64,000 bases of DNA from Agreia pratensis (lineage in GTDB: Bacteria; Actinomycetota; Actinomycetes; Actinomycetales; Microbacteriaceae), in assembly GCF_900177685.1 (NCBI RefSeq), contig NZ_FXAY01000001.1:558001-622000 (forward strand), given 5' to 3'. Under the pieces are notes generated by a model. The model saw only the letters and a program-made list of their open reading frames with translations, was not told the origin of the DNA and ran no database searches. Below are positions 1 through 8,381 of the stretch, piece by piece. A program made the position numbers and the translations under genes. Position 1 is the stretch's first letter. Every line of letters starts with the position of its first letter.

Positions 1-13
1 CCCTATAGCCCAA

Positions 14-586
14 TTGCACGGGCAAACCCGTCTTGTCACGGCGGCGCTGCTCATCCCGGTCTTCGCGGCCGTGTTCTGGTTCTCGATCCCGCGGGGAACG
101 TGGCCGCGGGTCTTCGTCGCCCTGCTCGTCGTGACCGCCATCTACGCGACAGCATCGTTCCTTCTCTCGCGCGTCTCGATTCGCCTCGCGCACGATTGCG
201 TCTCCGAACGCGGTTTCTTCACGAGCAACCGGGTCGCGAGCAAACGCATCGAGAGCGTGCTCATCATCACCGCCTATCGAGGTCAATCGCTCGATACCGT
301 TCGACAGCTCTTTCTCCTCGATACGAACGGCGAAGCGCTCCTGCGGATGCGCGGGCAGTTCTGGTCTTCCGACAGCATCGAGGCCATGGCCTCGGCATTC
401 GACGTTCCCGTGAAGCGAATCGAGGAGCCGTTGACACGGGCCGAGTTGCGCCGCGACTACTCGCCGATCCTCTACTGGTTCGAGCGCTGGCCGTGGCTCG
501 GGGTAGCGGTCGCGGCGGGCGCGATGGCGGCGTTGTCTCTTCTGCTCATCCTTCTCATGTCGCCCGAGAACCTCGTGGTGCGCTAG
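14..586 (+). CDS. Membrane protein with PH-like soluble core, possibly 5'-truncated
   Basis: A 190-residue protein of unknown function if read from the TTG at 14. The frame stays open to the window edge, so the true start may lie outside, and no ATG appears before about residue 118. Two hydrophobic helices (about residues 8-26 and 32-53) precede a soluble stretch of about 100 residues, and a third helix (about 160-185) closes the protein. The soluble part, with beta-rich segments such as RVSIRLAHDCVSERGFF, loosely resembles bacterial PH-type domains found in two-helix membrane proteins. That resemblance is my inference. It converges on the HerA-like gene 64 bp downstream. Confidence 0.6.
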   Translation: MHGQTRLVTAALLIPVFAAVFWFSIPRGTWPRVFVALLVVTAIYATASFLLSRVSIRLAHDCVSERGFFTSNRVASKRIESVLIITAYRGQSLDTVRQLFLLDTNGEALLRMRGQFWSSDSIEAMASAFDVPVKRIEEPLTRAELRRDYSPILYWFERWPWLGVAVAAGAMAALSLLLILLMSPENLVVR

Positions 587-650
587 ACCGCATCGCCCCA
601 TTCTGGCCAGCTCCCCTTCCGAAAGAGTGGGGGTCAGACGCGTCGGCCGG

Positions 651-2471
651 TCAGCGTCGACGAGCGTTGCCGAAGATTCCGCGCATCACCTCGGAGAGAA
701 TCGTCTTCGCGACAGGTGAAGCGAGCACCTGCTCGATCGGCGTCTTCGATGCGCTCCGAGACGACGAGCTGCGCGTCGTGCGGCGAGGCTGGGTTTGCCG
801 GGCCATTCGATCGTATTCAGCGTCGATCTTCTTCTGAGCGGCCGATCGCTCCTTCTCGCCCTTCGCCGCCTCACGTGAGGCAATCTCTTCTGCCTCCGCC
901 CGGGCGGCGGTTGCCGCAGCCGCCTCGAGCCGACGCGCCAACATCTCCTTCGCCGAGTCCGGATCGACCGCGACTCCGTAGCGGCTCAACAGCGGTGACG
1001 CCTGCACAGTAGCCTGCATCTCGGTCGCCGGTGTCGGATCCATCGATCCCTGAGGGGCGCGCATCCGCGTCCACGCGACCGGTGTCGGAGCACCCTTCTC
1101 GTTCATCACCGTGACGATCGCCTCGCCGATGGCCAGACTCTGCACTACCTCGCCCAGGTCGTACTCGCTCACCGGATAGGTCTGCACGGTCTGCCGAAGA
1201 GCCTTGGCGTCGTCTGGGGTGTGCGCTCGAAGCTGGTGCTGCACTCTCGAACCGAGCTGGGCGAGCACATCGCCAGGAACGTCCTTCGGGGTCTGAGTGA
1301 CGAAGAAGATGCCCACGCCCTTCGATCGGATCAGGCGCACCGTCTGCGTGATGGCGGCGAGGAAATCCTTCGACGCGTCGGCGAAGAGCAGATGGGCCTC
1401 GTCGAAGAAGAACACGAGCTTCGGCTTGTCGATGTCTCCGACTTCGGGGAGGTCGTTCATGAGGTCGGCCAACAGCCACATGAGGAAGGTGGAGAACAAG
1501 GCGGGCTTGTCCTGCACGCCGGGAACCTCGAGCAGACTGACGATGCCCCGACCGTCGGACGCGAGCCGCAGGAAGTCGGCCGTGTCGATCTCGGGTTCGC
1601 CGAAGAACACATCGGCGCCCTGGTCGGCGAACGTGATGAGCTCTCGCAGGATCACGCCGACGGTGGCCGGTGCGAGGCCGCCGAGTTCTTTCAGCTCGCC
1701 CTTGCCCTCGTCGCTCTGCAGATAACTCAGAACCGAGCGCAGGTCGGAGAGGTCGATGAGTGGGAGACCCTGCGAGTCGGCGTAGTGGAACACGAGCCCG
1801 AGGCTCGACTCCTGCGTCTCATTGAGACCGAGAACCTTCGACAGCAGCAGGGGGCCGAAGCTGGTGATCGTGGCTCGGATCGGCACTCCGGTGCCGAGGC
1901 CGCCCAGCGTGAAGTACTCGGTGGGAAACGCGGTCGGTCTCCAATCCTGCCCGATCCCCCGGGTGCGCTCCATGAGTTTGTCGCTCGGCGCGCCAGCGGT
2001 GGCGATGCCCGACAGGTCACCCTTGATGTCTGCTGCGAACACGGGCACGCCCGCCGCGGAGAGCTGCTCGGCAAGGCCCTGCAGTGTCTTCGTCTTGCCC
2101 GTCCCTGTGGCCCCGGCGACGAGTCCGTGCCGCGCGATCATGCCGAGGGGAATACGCACCTGCACATCGGCAAGCGCCTCGCCGTTGACGAGCGCCCCCA
2201 TCTGCACAGCCTCTCCTTCGAAGTCGTAGCCCGCGCGAACGGCCTCGACCGCTGCGTCGCTGAGGGGCCCGGATGCGACGGGCCGGGTGGGCGCCGAAGG
2301 CCCGGAAGGCGCCGGGTCGGCGTCCGCAGCCGCCGCGGCTTCCGCCCGCTGCGTCGCCTCGTCGAGAGCGGCCTGAGCCGCATCCGCAGCAGCCTGCGCC
2401 GCGGCGGCCGCAGCCCTCGCCTGCGCGAGTGCGGCAGCAGCATCCTGAAGAGAACCGTCGGCGTTCGTCAT
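651..2471 (-). CDS. HerA-like ATPase, DUF853 family
   Basis: A 606-residue P-loop ATPase of the HerA C-terminal/DUF853 type, related to FtsK/HerA DNA-translocating helicases. Walker A is GATGTGKT at residues 119-126 and a Walker B-like FFFDEAHLLF lies near residue 355, followed by the family segment IFFVTQTPKDVP. The first 60 residues are almost entirely Ala, Gln, Glu and Asp, a likely coiled coil or flexible tether. A second charged Ala/Glu/Lys-rich stretch and a basic Arg/Ser-rich tail lie near the C-terminus. A TTG six bases upstream could also start the gene, but the ATG at 2471 is preferred. The cellular role is unproven for this family; partner nucleases such as NurA are absent here. 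Confidence 0.88.
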   Translation of the reverse strand: MTNADGSLQDAAAALAQARAAAAAAQAAADAAQAALDEATQRAEAAAAADADPAPSGPSAPTRPVASGPLSDAAVEAVRAGYDFEGEAVQMGALVNGEALADVQVRIPLGMIARHGLVAGATGTGKTKTLQGLAEQLSAAGVPVFAADIKGDLSGIATAGAPSDKLMERTRGIGQDWRPTAFPTEYFTLGGLGTGVPIRATITSFGPLLLSKVLGLNETQESSLGLVFHYADSQGLPLIDLSDLRSVLSYLQSDEGKGELKELGGLAPATVGVILRELITFADQGADVFFGEPEIDTADFLRLASDGRGIVSLLEVPGVQDKPALFSTFLMWLLADLMNDLPEVGDIDKPKLVFFFDEAHLLFADASKDFLAAITQTVRLIRSKGVGIFFVTQTPKDVPGDVLAQLGSRVQHQLRAHTPDDAKALRQTVQTYPVSEYDLGEVVQSLAIGEAIVTVMNEKGAPTPVAWTRMRAPQGSMDPTPATEMQATVQASPLLSRYGVAVDPDSAKEMLARRLEAAAATAARAEAEEIASREAAKGEKERSAAQKKIDAEYDRMARQTQPRRTTRSSSSRSASKTPIEQVLASPVAKTILSEVMRGIFGNARRR

Positions 2472-2503
2472 GACCAAACTCTACTCACGGACGGCGTGCT
2501 CGC

Positions 2504-3613
2504 TCAGTGCAGCAGCAGCGGACGGCGGGTCGCCCAGGATGCGACGAGTTCCGGGCGCACCGCCACTCCCGTGCCCGGCCCCGTCGGAACCCGGAGGCGA
2601 CCGTCGACGAGCTCGAAGGGTTCTGTGAGGTCTTCTGCGTAGTACCGACGCGATGCCGAGGTGTCTCCCGGAAGGGTGAATCCGGGCAGCGCCGCGAGGG
2701 CGACGTTGGCGGCCCTGCCCAATCCCGTCTCGAGCATGCCGCCGACCCACGCGGCGACGTCGCGCTCTGCACACACGTCGTGAATGCGCACCGACTCGAG
2801 GTATCCCCCGACCCGCCCCGGCTTGACGTTGATGATCGATGTCGCATCACGCTCGATCGCATCGCGCGCGATGTCCGCCGACGTGATGGACTCGTCGAGG
2901 CAGACCGGAGTATCGATGGCGGCCGCGAGAATGGCATGGCCCGCGATGTCGTCTTCGACGAAGGGCTGCTCGATGAGCACCAGACCGAATTGATCGAGCT
3001 CGCGCAGATGATCGATGTCTTCTCGCGTATAGGCCGTATTCGCATCGACCTGCAGCAGGGCGGCATCACCGAGCAGCGCGCGCACCGCGCCCACGGGCTC
3101 CAGATCCCAGCCGGGCCTGATCTTCAACTTGATGCGCCGGTACCCCTCCGACACATAACCCGAGACCTCGTCGAGCAGCTCGTCTATCGATGGTGCGATG
3201 CCCACCGAGACCCCGCAGTCGACCTCGTCGCGCACGGCACCGAGGTAACTCCCGAATGAGATTCCGGATGCGCGCAGCTGGGCATCCAGAACCGCCGCCT
3301 CGACGGCGGCCTTCGCCATGCGGTTGCCCACCACGAAGCCCAGCCGCGCATCCAGTGTCTCGGCCGACACGTCGGGCCCGGCCAGGATGGCGGGCACCAG
3401 GTAGTTCTCGATCACGTACTCGCAACCAGAGACGTACTCGCTCGAATACACGGGGTCGGCTCCGGCCACGCATTCGCCCCAGCCCTCGACTCCGTCGGAG
3501 GTGACGAGGTGCACGAGAAGCACGTCGCGTTCGGTCTGGATTCCGAAGCTCGTCTCGAAAGGCCTGACGAGGGGCATGGCGAGGCGATGCAGGGTCACGC
3601 GCTCGATCTTCAT
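2504..3613 (-). CDS. menC: o-Succinylbenzoate synthase / N-acylamino acid racemase family enolase
   Basis: A 369-residue member of the enolase superfamily. The catalytic set is visible in order: the KxK lysines in RIKLKIRPG, metal ligands in QVDANTAYT, IEQPF and CLDES, and the second lysine in INVKPGRVGG. The length and the opening segment (ERVTLHRLAMPLVRPFETSFG) fit the NSAR/OSBS type-2 MenC group, which either makes o-succinylbenzoate for menaquinone or racemises N-acylamino acids. No other men gene is nearby. The neighbour 13 bp upstream in the same direction is a saccharopine-dehydrogenase-like protein, which favours amino-acid metabolism as much as menaquinone synthesis. Family is firm, substrate open. 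Confidence 0.85.
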   Translation of the reverse strand: MKIERVTLHRLAMPLVRPFETSFGIQTERDVLLVHLVTSDGVEGWGECVAGADPVYSSEYVSGCEYVIENYLVPAILAGPDVSAETLDARLGFVVGNRMAKAAVEAAVLDAQLRASGISFGSYLGAVRDEVDCGVSVGIAPSIDELLDEVSGYVSEGYRRIKLKIRPGWDLEPVGAVRALLGDAALLQVDANTAYTREDIDHLRELDQFGLVLIEQPFVEDDIAGHAILAAAIDTPVCLDESITSADIARDAIERDATSIINVKPGRVGGYLESVRIHDVCAERDVAAWVGGMLETGLGRAANVALAALPGFTLPGDTSASRRYYAEDLTEPFELVDGRLRVPTGPGTGVAVRPELVASWATRRPLLLH

Positions 3614-3626
3614 GCGCGCGGCCCGC

Positions 3627-4913
3627 TCACGATACGAGAGGAACGAGTCGGTCTTCGAGACCCCACGCCTGCCCGTAACCCCCGTCGGACTCGGGAGCCT
3701 GCATCAGCTCGAGGTAGACGCGGGCGTCGAAGGCCTCCGGGCCGAGGACGCCGACCCCAGACCATGCACCCGTGCTGAGCAGCTCGAGTGCGATCACGGG
3801 GTTCAACGCCGTCTGCCACACCACGCACTGCGCCTCGTACTCGCGCATCGTCCACTCGTTGTCTGCCACGTGATAGAGGTAGACCTCGCGGGGACGCCCA
3901 TCGACGCCGGTGCCGGTGACCCACAGCCCGGCGCAGGTCTTGCCGGTCATGCGTGGGCCGAGGGTCGCCGGGTCGGGAAGTCCGGCGGCAACCACATCGC
4001 GGGGCGCCACCTCGACGGGCCTTTCGGCCGAGCGCACCCGCACGGGAACAGTGGAGTCGAGACCGAGCTGGTGCAGGGTCTTCAGAATGCCGATGAACTC
4101 GTTGCCCAGCCCGTACTTGAAGGTGACGCGCTTGGCATCGACCCAGCGGGGCATGAGCAGAACCTCTTCGTGCTCGACGTTCACACACTCGACGTCGCCG
4201 ATACCCTCGGGAAAGGTGAAGATCTCGGGCTCGGAGAACGGCGGTGTGGTGAACCAGCCGCGCTCCTTCTCCCAGATGACGGGAGGGTTCAGGCATTCCT
4301 CGATCGTGGTCCAGATCGAGAAGGAGGGCGCGAAGATCTCGTTGCCGGCCTCGTCACGCACCACGAGGTTGGCGCCGTCGCGTGTGCCGAGCTCGTCGAT
4401 CTCACTGAACAGGTGATCGGCGGCATAGCGCGCGAACACGTCGCTGAGCCCTGGCTCCACACCGATTCCCACGAGTGCGAGCCGGCCCGCTGTCTCCCAG
4501 TCGGCCGCCTGGGCGAATTGATCGTCGCCGAGTTTGACGCCCGTCTCGGAGTGCGGGTCGGTGGGGTGCGGCTCCGAGAGACTCATGGCCATGTCGAGGT
4601 AGTCGGCGCCGGCCGCGAGCGCACCCGCGAAGATCGTGGGCACGAACTTGGGCTCGACGGCGTTCATCACGTGGGTTGCGCCGTGCCTCGTGGCGACGTC
4701 GGCGACGTTGTCGGGGTCGGATGCGTCGATCGCGTCGACCGCGAATCGGCCGGCGACCTCGCTGCCGTGCTTCGACGCGATCCAGTCGACGGTGCGCTGA
4801 GCGCGCGCGACGTCGTAGTCGGTGACGACGATCTGTTCGAAGAACGACCGCCGCGCTGCGATCTTGGCAATAGCGTCACCGACGCCGCCGGCACCGACCA
4901 GGAGAATCCTCAT
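3627..4913 (-). CDS. Saccharopine dehydrogenase-like NAD(P)-binding protein
   Basis: A 428-residue oxidoreductase with an N-terminal Rossmann nucleotide site LVGAGGVGDAI (about residues 5-15), followed by the arrangement of saccharopine dehydrogenase/lysine 6-dehydrogenase-like proteins: a mixed dimerisation domain around residues 130-330 and a return to the Rossmann fold at the C-terminus. It starts at an ATG with no gene closer than the GH51 gene 9 bp upstream, so it may be transcribed from the arabinofuranosidase side or from its own promoter. It precedes the MenC-like gene by 13 bp, and the two look like one transcript. A role in amino acid or polyamine conversion is inferred; the substrate cannot be read from sequence. 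Confidence 0.8.
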   Translation of the reverse strand: MRILLVGAGGVGDAIAKIAARRSFFEQIVVTDYDVARAQRTVDWIASKHGSEVAGRFAVDAIDASDPDNVADVATRHGATHVMNAVEPKFVPTIFAGALAAGADYLDMAMSLSEPHPTDPHSETGVKLGDDQFAQAADWETAGRLALVGIGVEPGLSDVFARYAADHLFSEIDELGTRDGANLVVRDEAGNEIFAPSFSIWTTIEECLNPPVIWEKERGWFTTPPFSEPEIFTFPEGIGDVECVNVEHEEVLLMPRWVDAKRVTFKYGLGNEFIGILKTLHQLGLDSTVPVRVRSAERPVEVAPRDVVAAGLPDPATLGPRMTGKTCAGLWVTGTGVDGRPREVYLYHVADNEWTMREYEAQCVVWQTALNPVIALELLSTGAWSGVGVLGPEAFDARVYLELMQAPESDGGYGQAWGLEDRLVPLVS

Positions 4914-4922
4914 GGGTGAACG

Positions 4923-6434
4923 CTACCCCAGGCTCACCGCGCTCCACGAGACTGCGGGCAGGGTGATCGTGATGACACCGTCGGCGATCACAGCGGACGT
5001 GTTGGGGGTGAGCCCGACGCGGTTCTGATCAGCAAGGGTGTTCGCGGCGTAGACGTCGTCATCGGCGAGGGTTGACGCCTCGAGCAGCCGCAGGTCTCCC
5101 AGCGCGGCCATGTCGATCGTGACCGTGGCCTCGTCGGTCTCGCTGCGATTCACGAGGAAGACGGCTGCTGTTCCGGCTTCGGCGTCGACCGTTGCGACAG
5201 CGTCGACGGTGGCGACCGTGCCGTACTCCTTCGTCTCGTGTGTGTCGCTCTCGAGCCGCACCTCGAGAACCGTGCCCTGCGCGAGGCGCGAGGTGGTGGC
5301 GAAAGGGAAGAATGTGGTCTGGCGCCATGAGTCTCCTCCCGGCTCGGTCATGATCGGAGCGATCACGTTGACGAGTTGCGCCAGCGATGCCGACTGAACG
5401 CGATCGGCGTGCTTCAGCAGCGAGATGAGGAGGCTGCCGAACACGACCGCGTCGGCGACGGAGTACACGTCTTCGAGCAGTCGCGGGGCGACGGGCCACT
5501 CCTCGACGTCGGTGATCCTGTCGACCGACTGGTATCGATCGATGTACCAGACGTTCCACTCGTCGAACGAGATGTTGATCTGCTTGTCCGAGCGCAGTTC
5601 TGCCTTGACGCTGTCGGCGGTCGCCACCACCGCCTCGATGAAGTGGTCCATGTTGACGCCCGAGGCGAGGAAGCTGGTGAGATCTCCGCCCTTCTCTTCG
5701 TAGTAGGCGTGGCAGGAGATGTAGTCCACGTCGTCGTAGCTGTGCTGAAGCACCGTCCGCTCCCACGAGCCGAAGGTGGGCATCTGAGCACCCGACGATC
5801 CGCAGACCACGAGTTCGACTCGATCGTCGAGCTGGCGCAGAGCCTTCGCCGTCTGGCTCGCGATCTTGCCGTAGTCCTCAGCGTTGCGATGACCGAGCTG
5901 CCACGGGCCATCCATCTCGTTGCCGAGGCACCACATGGTGACGCCGAAGGGCTCGACCTGGCCGTTGGCGATGCGCTGGTCGCTCAGCGTCGAACCAGAG
6001 CGGATGTTCGTGTACTCGACGAGGTCGAGTGCCTCCTCGACGCCGCGGGTACCCAGGTTGATAGCGAGCATCAGCTCGCTGTCGACCTTCTTCAGCCACG
6101 ACGAGAACTCGTGCAATCCGATCTCATTGGTTTCGGTCGAGTGCCAGGCGAGGTCGAGCCGGCGCGGACGGTCTTCTCGCGGACCGACGCTGTCCTCCCA
6201 TTTGAATCCCGAGACGAAGTTCCCGCCGGGATAGCGGATGGTGGTGGTGCCGAGTTCTTTGACCAGATCGATGACGTCGCCGCGGAAGCCCTCGTCGTCG
6301 GCCGTCGCGTGGCCGGGCTCGTAGATGCCGTCGTAGACGCAGCGTCCGAGATGTTCGACGAACGAGCCGAAGATGCGGCGGTTGATCGTGCCGACGGCGA
6401 AGTGCGGGTCGAGGGTGAGGCGTGCGGTGACCAT
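4923..6434 (-). CDS. abfA: GH51 alpha-L-arabinofuranosidase, intracellular
   Basis: A 503-residue retaining glycoside hydrolase that releases terminal L-arabinofuranose from arabino-oligosaccharides. The acid/base glutamate is E173 in CLGNEMDGPW and the nucleophile is E292 in ISFDEWNVWY, both in family-51 context; RYPGGNFVSGFKWEDSVGP near residue 70 is another GH51 hallmark. There is no signal peptide, so it acts on imported substrate. The ATG at 6434 has GGGAG seven bases upstream; the longer reading frame is not needed. It is the last gene of a run with two sugar permeases and a binding lipoprotein, and its product would feed araA-araB-araD at 24-28 kb. Confidence 0.95.
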   Translation of the reverse strand: MVTARLTLDPHFAVGTINRRIFGSFVEHLGRCVYDGIYEPGHATADDEGFRGDVIDLVKELGTTTIRYPGGNFVSGFKWEDSVGPREDRPRRLDLAWHSTETNEIGLHEFSSWLKKVDSELMLAINLGTRGVEEALDLVEYTNIRSGSTLSDQRIANGQVEPFGVTMWCLGNEMDGPWQLGHRNAEDYGKIASQTAKALRQLDDRVELVVCGSSGAQMPTFGSWERTVLQHSYDDVDYISCHAYYEEKGGDLTSFLASGVNMDHFIEAVVATADSVKAELRSDKQINISFDEWNVWYIDRYQSVDRITDVEEWPVAPRLLEDVYSVADAVVFGSLLISLLKHADRVQSASLAQLVNVIAPIMTEPGGDSWRQTTFFPFATTSRLAQGTVLEVRLESDTHETKEYGTVATVDAVATVDAEAGTAAVFLVNRSETDEATVTIDMAALGDLRLLEASTLADDDVYAANTLADQNRVGLTPNTSAVIADGVITITLPAVSWSAVSLG

Positions 6435-6480
6435 GGTGTCTCCCGAGGTAAGAGGGGTGAAAGGTGGATAGGACGTGCGA

Positions 6481-7362
6481 TTACTTGAGGGCGCCGAGCG
6501 AGAGACCGCCCTGCCAGTACTTCTGCAACGACAGGAACGCGATGACCAGCGGGATGATCGAGATGAGCGACCCGACGACGATGAGCGTGTAGAGCGAGGT
6601 TCCGCCGCCATTGTTGGATGCCGCGAGCGCCTGCCACCCGCCCAGGCCGACGGTCACGGGGTACAGATTCTGGTCGCTGAGTACGGCAAGCGGAAGAAAG
6701 TAGTTGTTCCATGTTCCGACCACCGAGAGCAGCAGCACGGTGACGACCGCCGGACGCATCAGTGGAAGCGCGACTGTCAAGAAGGTGCGCAGCTCTCCTG
6801 AACCATCGACGCGAGCAGCGTCGAGCAGTTCGTCGGGAACGGCGTCTGCCGCGTAGACCCTCATCAGGTACACCCCGAACGGGCTGAGCAGCGACGGCAG
6901 AATGACCGCCCAGATCGTGTTCGTGAGGTGCAGCTGAGACATCAGCATGAACGTCGGGATGACCAGAGCGGTGAGCGGCACCATTACAGAGCCGAGCAGG
7001 ATGGCGAACGAGAAGTCTCGCCCCTTGAACGGGAACTTGGCGAAGCCGTAGCCGGCGAGAACCGCCAAGATCGTCGCGCCCACACCGCCCAGCAGGGAGT
7101 AGAGAGCCGAATTGCCCAGCCAGCGGAAGTAGATGCCGCCCTTGTAGGTGATCAGCTCCTGGATGTTGGCCAGCAGGTTGAAGTTCTTATCGAACCACAG
7201 GGCGCCGCCCGTGCCGGTGAAGAGTCCTTGCGGGTCTTTGGTGCTGGCCACGAACAGCCACCACAGCGGAAGCAGGAAGTAGATGATCAGGGCCACGAGA
7301 AACACGTGCGCCGTGATGTTCGGCCTCTTCTTCGCCGTGGAAACTCTGGTGATGGTCGTCAT
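6481..7362 (-). CDS. Carbohydrate ABC transporter permease, MalG/AraQ type
   Basis: A 293-residue inner-membrane subunit with six predicted helices and the permease EAA loop near residue 200 (LLDAARVDGSGELRTFLTV), the contact site for the ATPase. It matches the MalG side of CUT1 oligosaccharide importers. Its ATG overlaps the stop of the upstream permease by 4 bp (ATGA), indicating translational coupling. The operon has no ATPase gene, usual for CUT1 systems that share an MsmX/MsiK-type ATPase encoded elsewhere. The adjacent GH51 enzyme suggests arabino-oligosaccharides as cargo (inference, by analogy with AraNPQ of Bacillus). Confidence 0.93.
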   Translation of the reverse strand: MTTITRVSTAKKRPNITAHVFLVALIIYFLLPLWWLFVASTKDPQGLFTGTGGALWFDKNFNLLANIQELITYKGGIYFRWLGNSALYSLLGGVGATILAVLAGYGFAKFPFKGRDFSFAILLGSVMVPLTALVIPTFMLMSQLHLTNTIWAVILPSLLSPFGVYLMRVYAADAVPDELLDAARVDGSGELRTFLTVALPLMRPAVVTVLLLSVVGTWNNYFLPLAVLSDQNLYPVTVGLGGWQALAASNNGGGTSLYTLIVVGSLISIIPLVIAFLSLQKYWQGGLSLGALK

Positions 7363-8279
7363 GACAGCCCTCCCCGGCGCTTACGGCTGGCGAATAAGAA
7401 GATGTACACCGCGATGAAGACCACGATGCCGAGTGAGAACGAGATGGTCGATGCGTAGTTGAACTGCGAGAACCGGAAGGCGAGATCGAACGCGTAGATG
7501 TTGGGAGTGAAGCTCGACGTGATCGAGCCGTTCGAGATCGGCCTCAGCACCTGCGGCTCTGTGAAGAATTGCAGTGTGCCGATGAGGGCGAAGACCAGGA
7601 TGAGCGCCATGGCGCTCGAGATCATGGGCACCTTGATGCGGAACGCGATCTGGCGGGGTCCGGCGCCGTCGATCCGCGCGGCCTCGTAGATGCTGGGGTC
7701 GATGCCCCGCAGCGCCGCATAGATGATGATCATGTAGTAGCCGGCCCACTGCCAGACGACGATGTTGAGCAGCCCGCCGAAGATGTTTCCCGAACTCAGG
7801 ATCTCGGGTGCGCTCTGATTGACCACCTTGAAGAGATCGGTGAGCGGCCCGAACGTCGGGCTGTAGAGGAATCCCCACATGAGGGTGCCGACCACAGCCG
7901 GGATGGCGTAGGGCACGAAGATGGCGAGTCTGGCGAAGCGTGAGAGTCGCGTGGTGAGGGCGTCGAGGACGAGCGCCGCAGCGAGCGAGACGGCCATCTG
8001 AATGGGAATGAGGATGACCGCGAATCGGATCACGAACCAGATGCCGGAGAGGAACTCGGGATCGGTGAATGCCTTGACGTAGTTGCCGGCCCCGGAGAAG
8101 ATCGTGCCGGTGGCGAGACCCTTGGAGAAGAGGCTGAGGTAGAACGCGTAGACGAGGGGCGCTACGAGGAAGACGAGGAAGATCACTCCGAACGGAGCGA
8201 TGAAGAGCCAGCCTATCCAGGGGCGACGCAGATTGCGGCGCCGGGACGGTGCTCTCAGCACGGCGGCGGGGTTGGTCAT
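7359..8279 (-). CDS. Carbohydrate ABC transporter permease, MalF/AraP type
   Basis: A 306-residue permease with a basic cytoplasmic N-terminus (RAPSRRRNLRRPWIG), six predicted helices and an EAA loop (IYEAARIDGAGPRQIAFRI) about residue 200. It pairs with the MalG-type permease, which it overlaps by 4 bp. It is separated from the upstream binding-protein gene by 102 bp that hold a strong hairpin, the usual arrangement when the binding protein must be made in excess. It belongs to the same arabino-oligosaccharide import operon, presumably controlled by the LacI-type regulator at 10063-11073. Confidence 0.93.
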   Translation of the reverse strand: MTNPAAVLRAPSRRRNLRRPWIGWLFIAPFGVIFLVFLVAPLVYAFYLSLFSKGLATGTIFSGAGNYVKAFTDPEFLSGIWFVIRFAVILIPIQMAVSLAAALVLDALTTRLSRFARLAIFVPYAIPAVVGTLMWGFLYSPTFGPLTDLFKVVNQSAPEILSSGNIFGGLLNIVVWQWAGYYMIIIYAALRGIDPSIYEAARIDGAGPRQIAFRIKVPMISSAMALILVFALIGTLQFFTEPQVLRPISNGSITSSFTPNIYAFDLAFRFSQFNYASTISFSLGIVVFIAVYIFLFASRKRRGGLS

Positions 8280-8327
8280 GTCAGTCCTTCGATCGACTGG
8301 GGGTGAGGTCTCGGGTGTGGTGCCCTA

Positions 8328-8365
8328 CGACAGGCTCGGGGAACGGTGGTTTCCCGAGCCTGTCG
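8328..8365. repeat. Intercistronic hairpin after the binding-protein gene
   Basis: A perfect 13-bp inverted repeat (CGACAGGCTCGGG and its complement) with a 12-base loop lies 17 bp beyond the stop of the substrate-binding gene and before the first permease. No T-run follows, so it looks less like a full terminator than like a 3' stabiliser or partial terminator that raises binding-protein output relative to the permeases. The sequence also resembles intergenic palindromes common in actinobacteria. Confidence 0.75.
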
Positions 8366-8381
8366 AAGGGGTGGAGCAGCA

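Noticed and set aside
1221-2642. Long plus-strand open frame of 473 codons opposite the HerA-like gene
   Set aside because: Arg/Glu/His-rich translation without domain features; it is the antisense shadow of a clear ATPase gene with Walker motifs.
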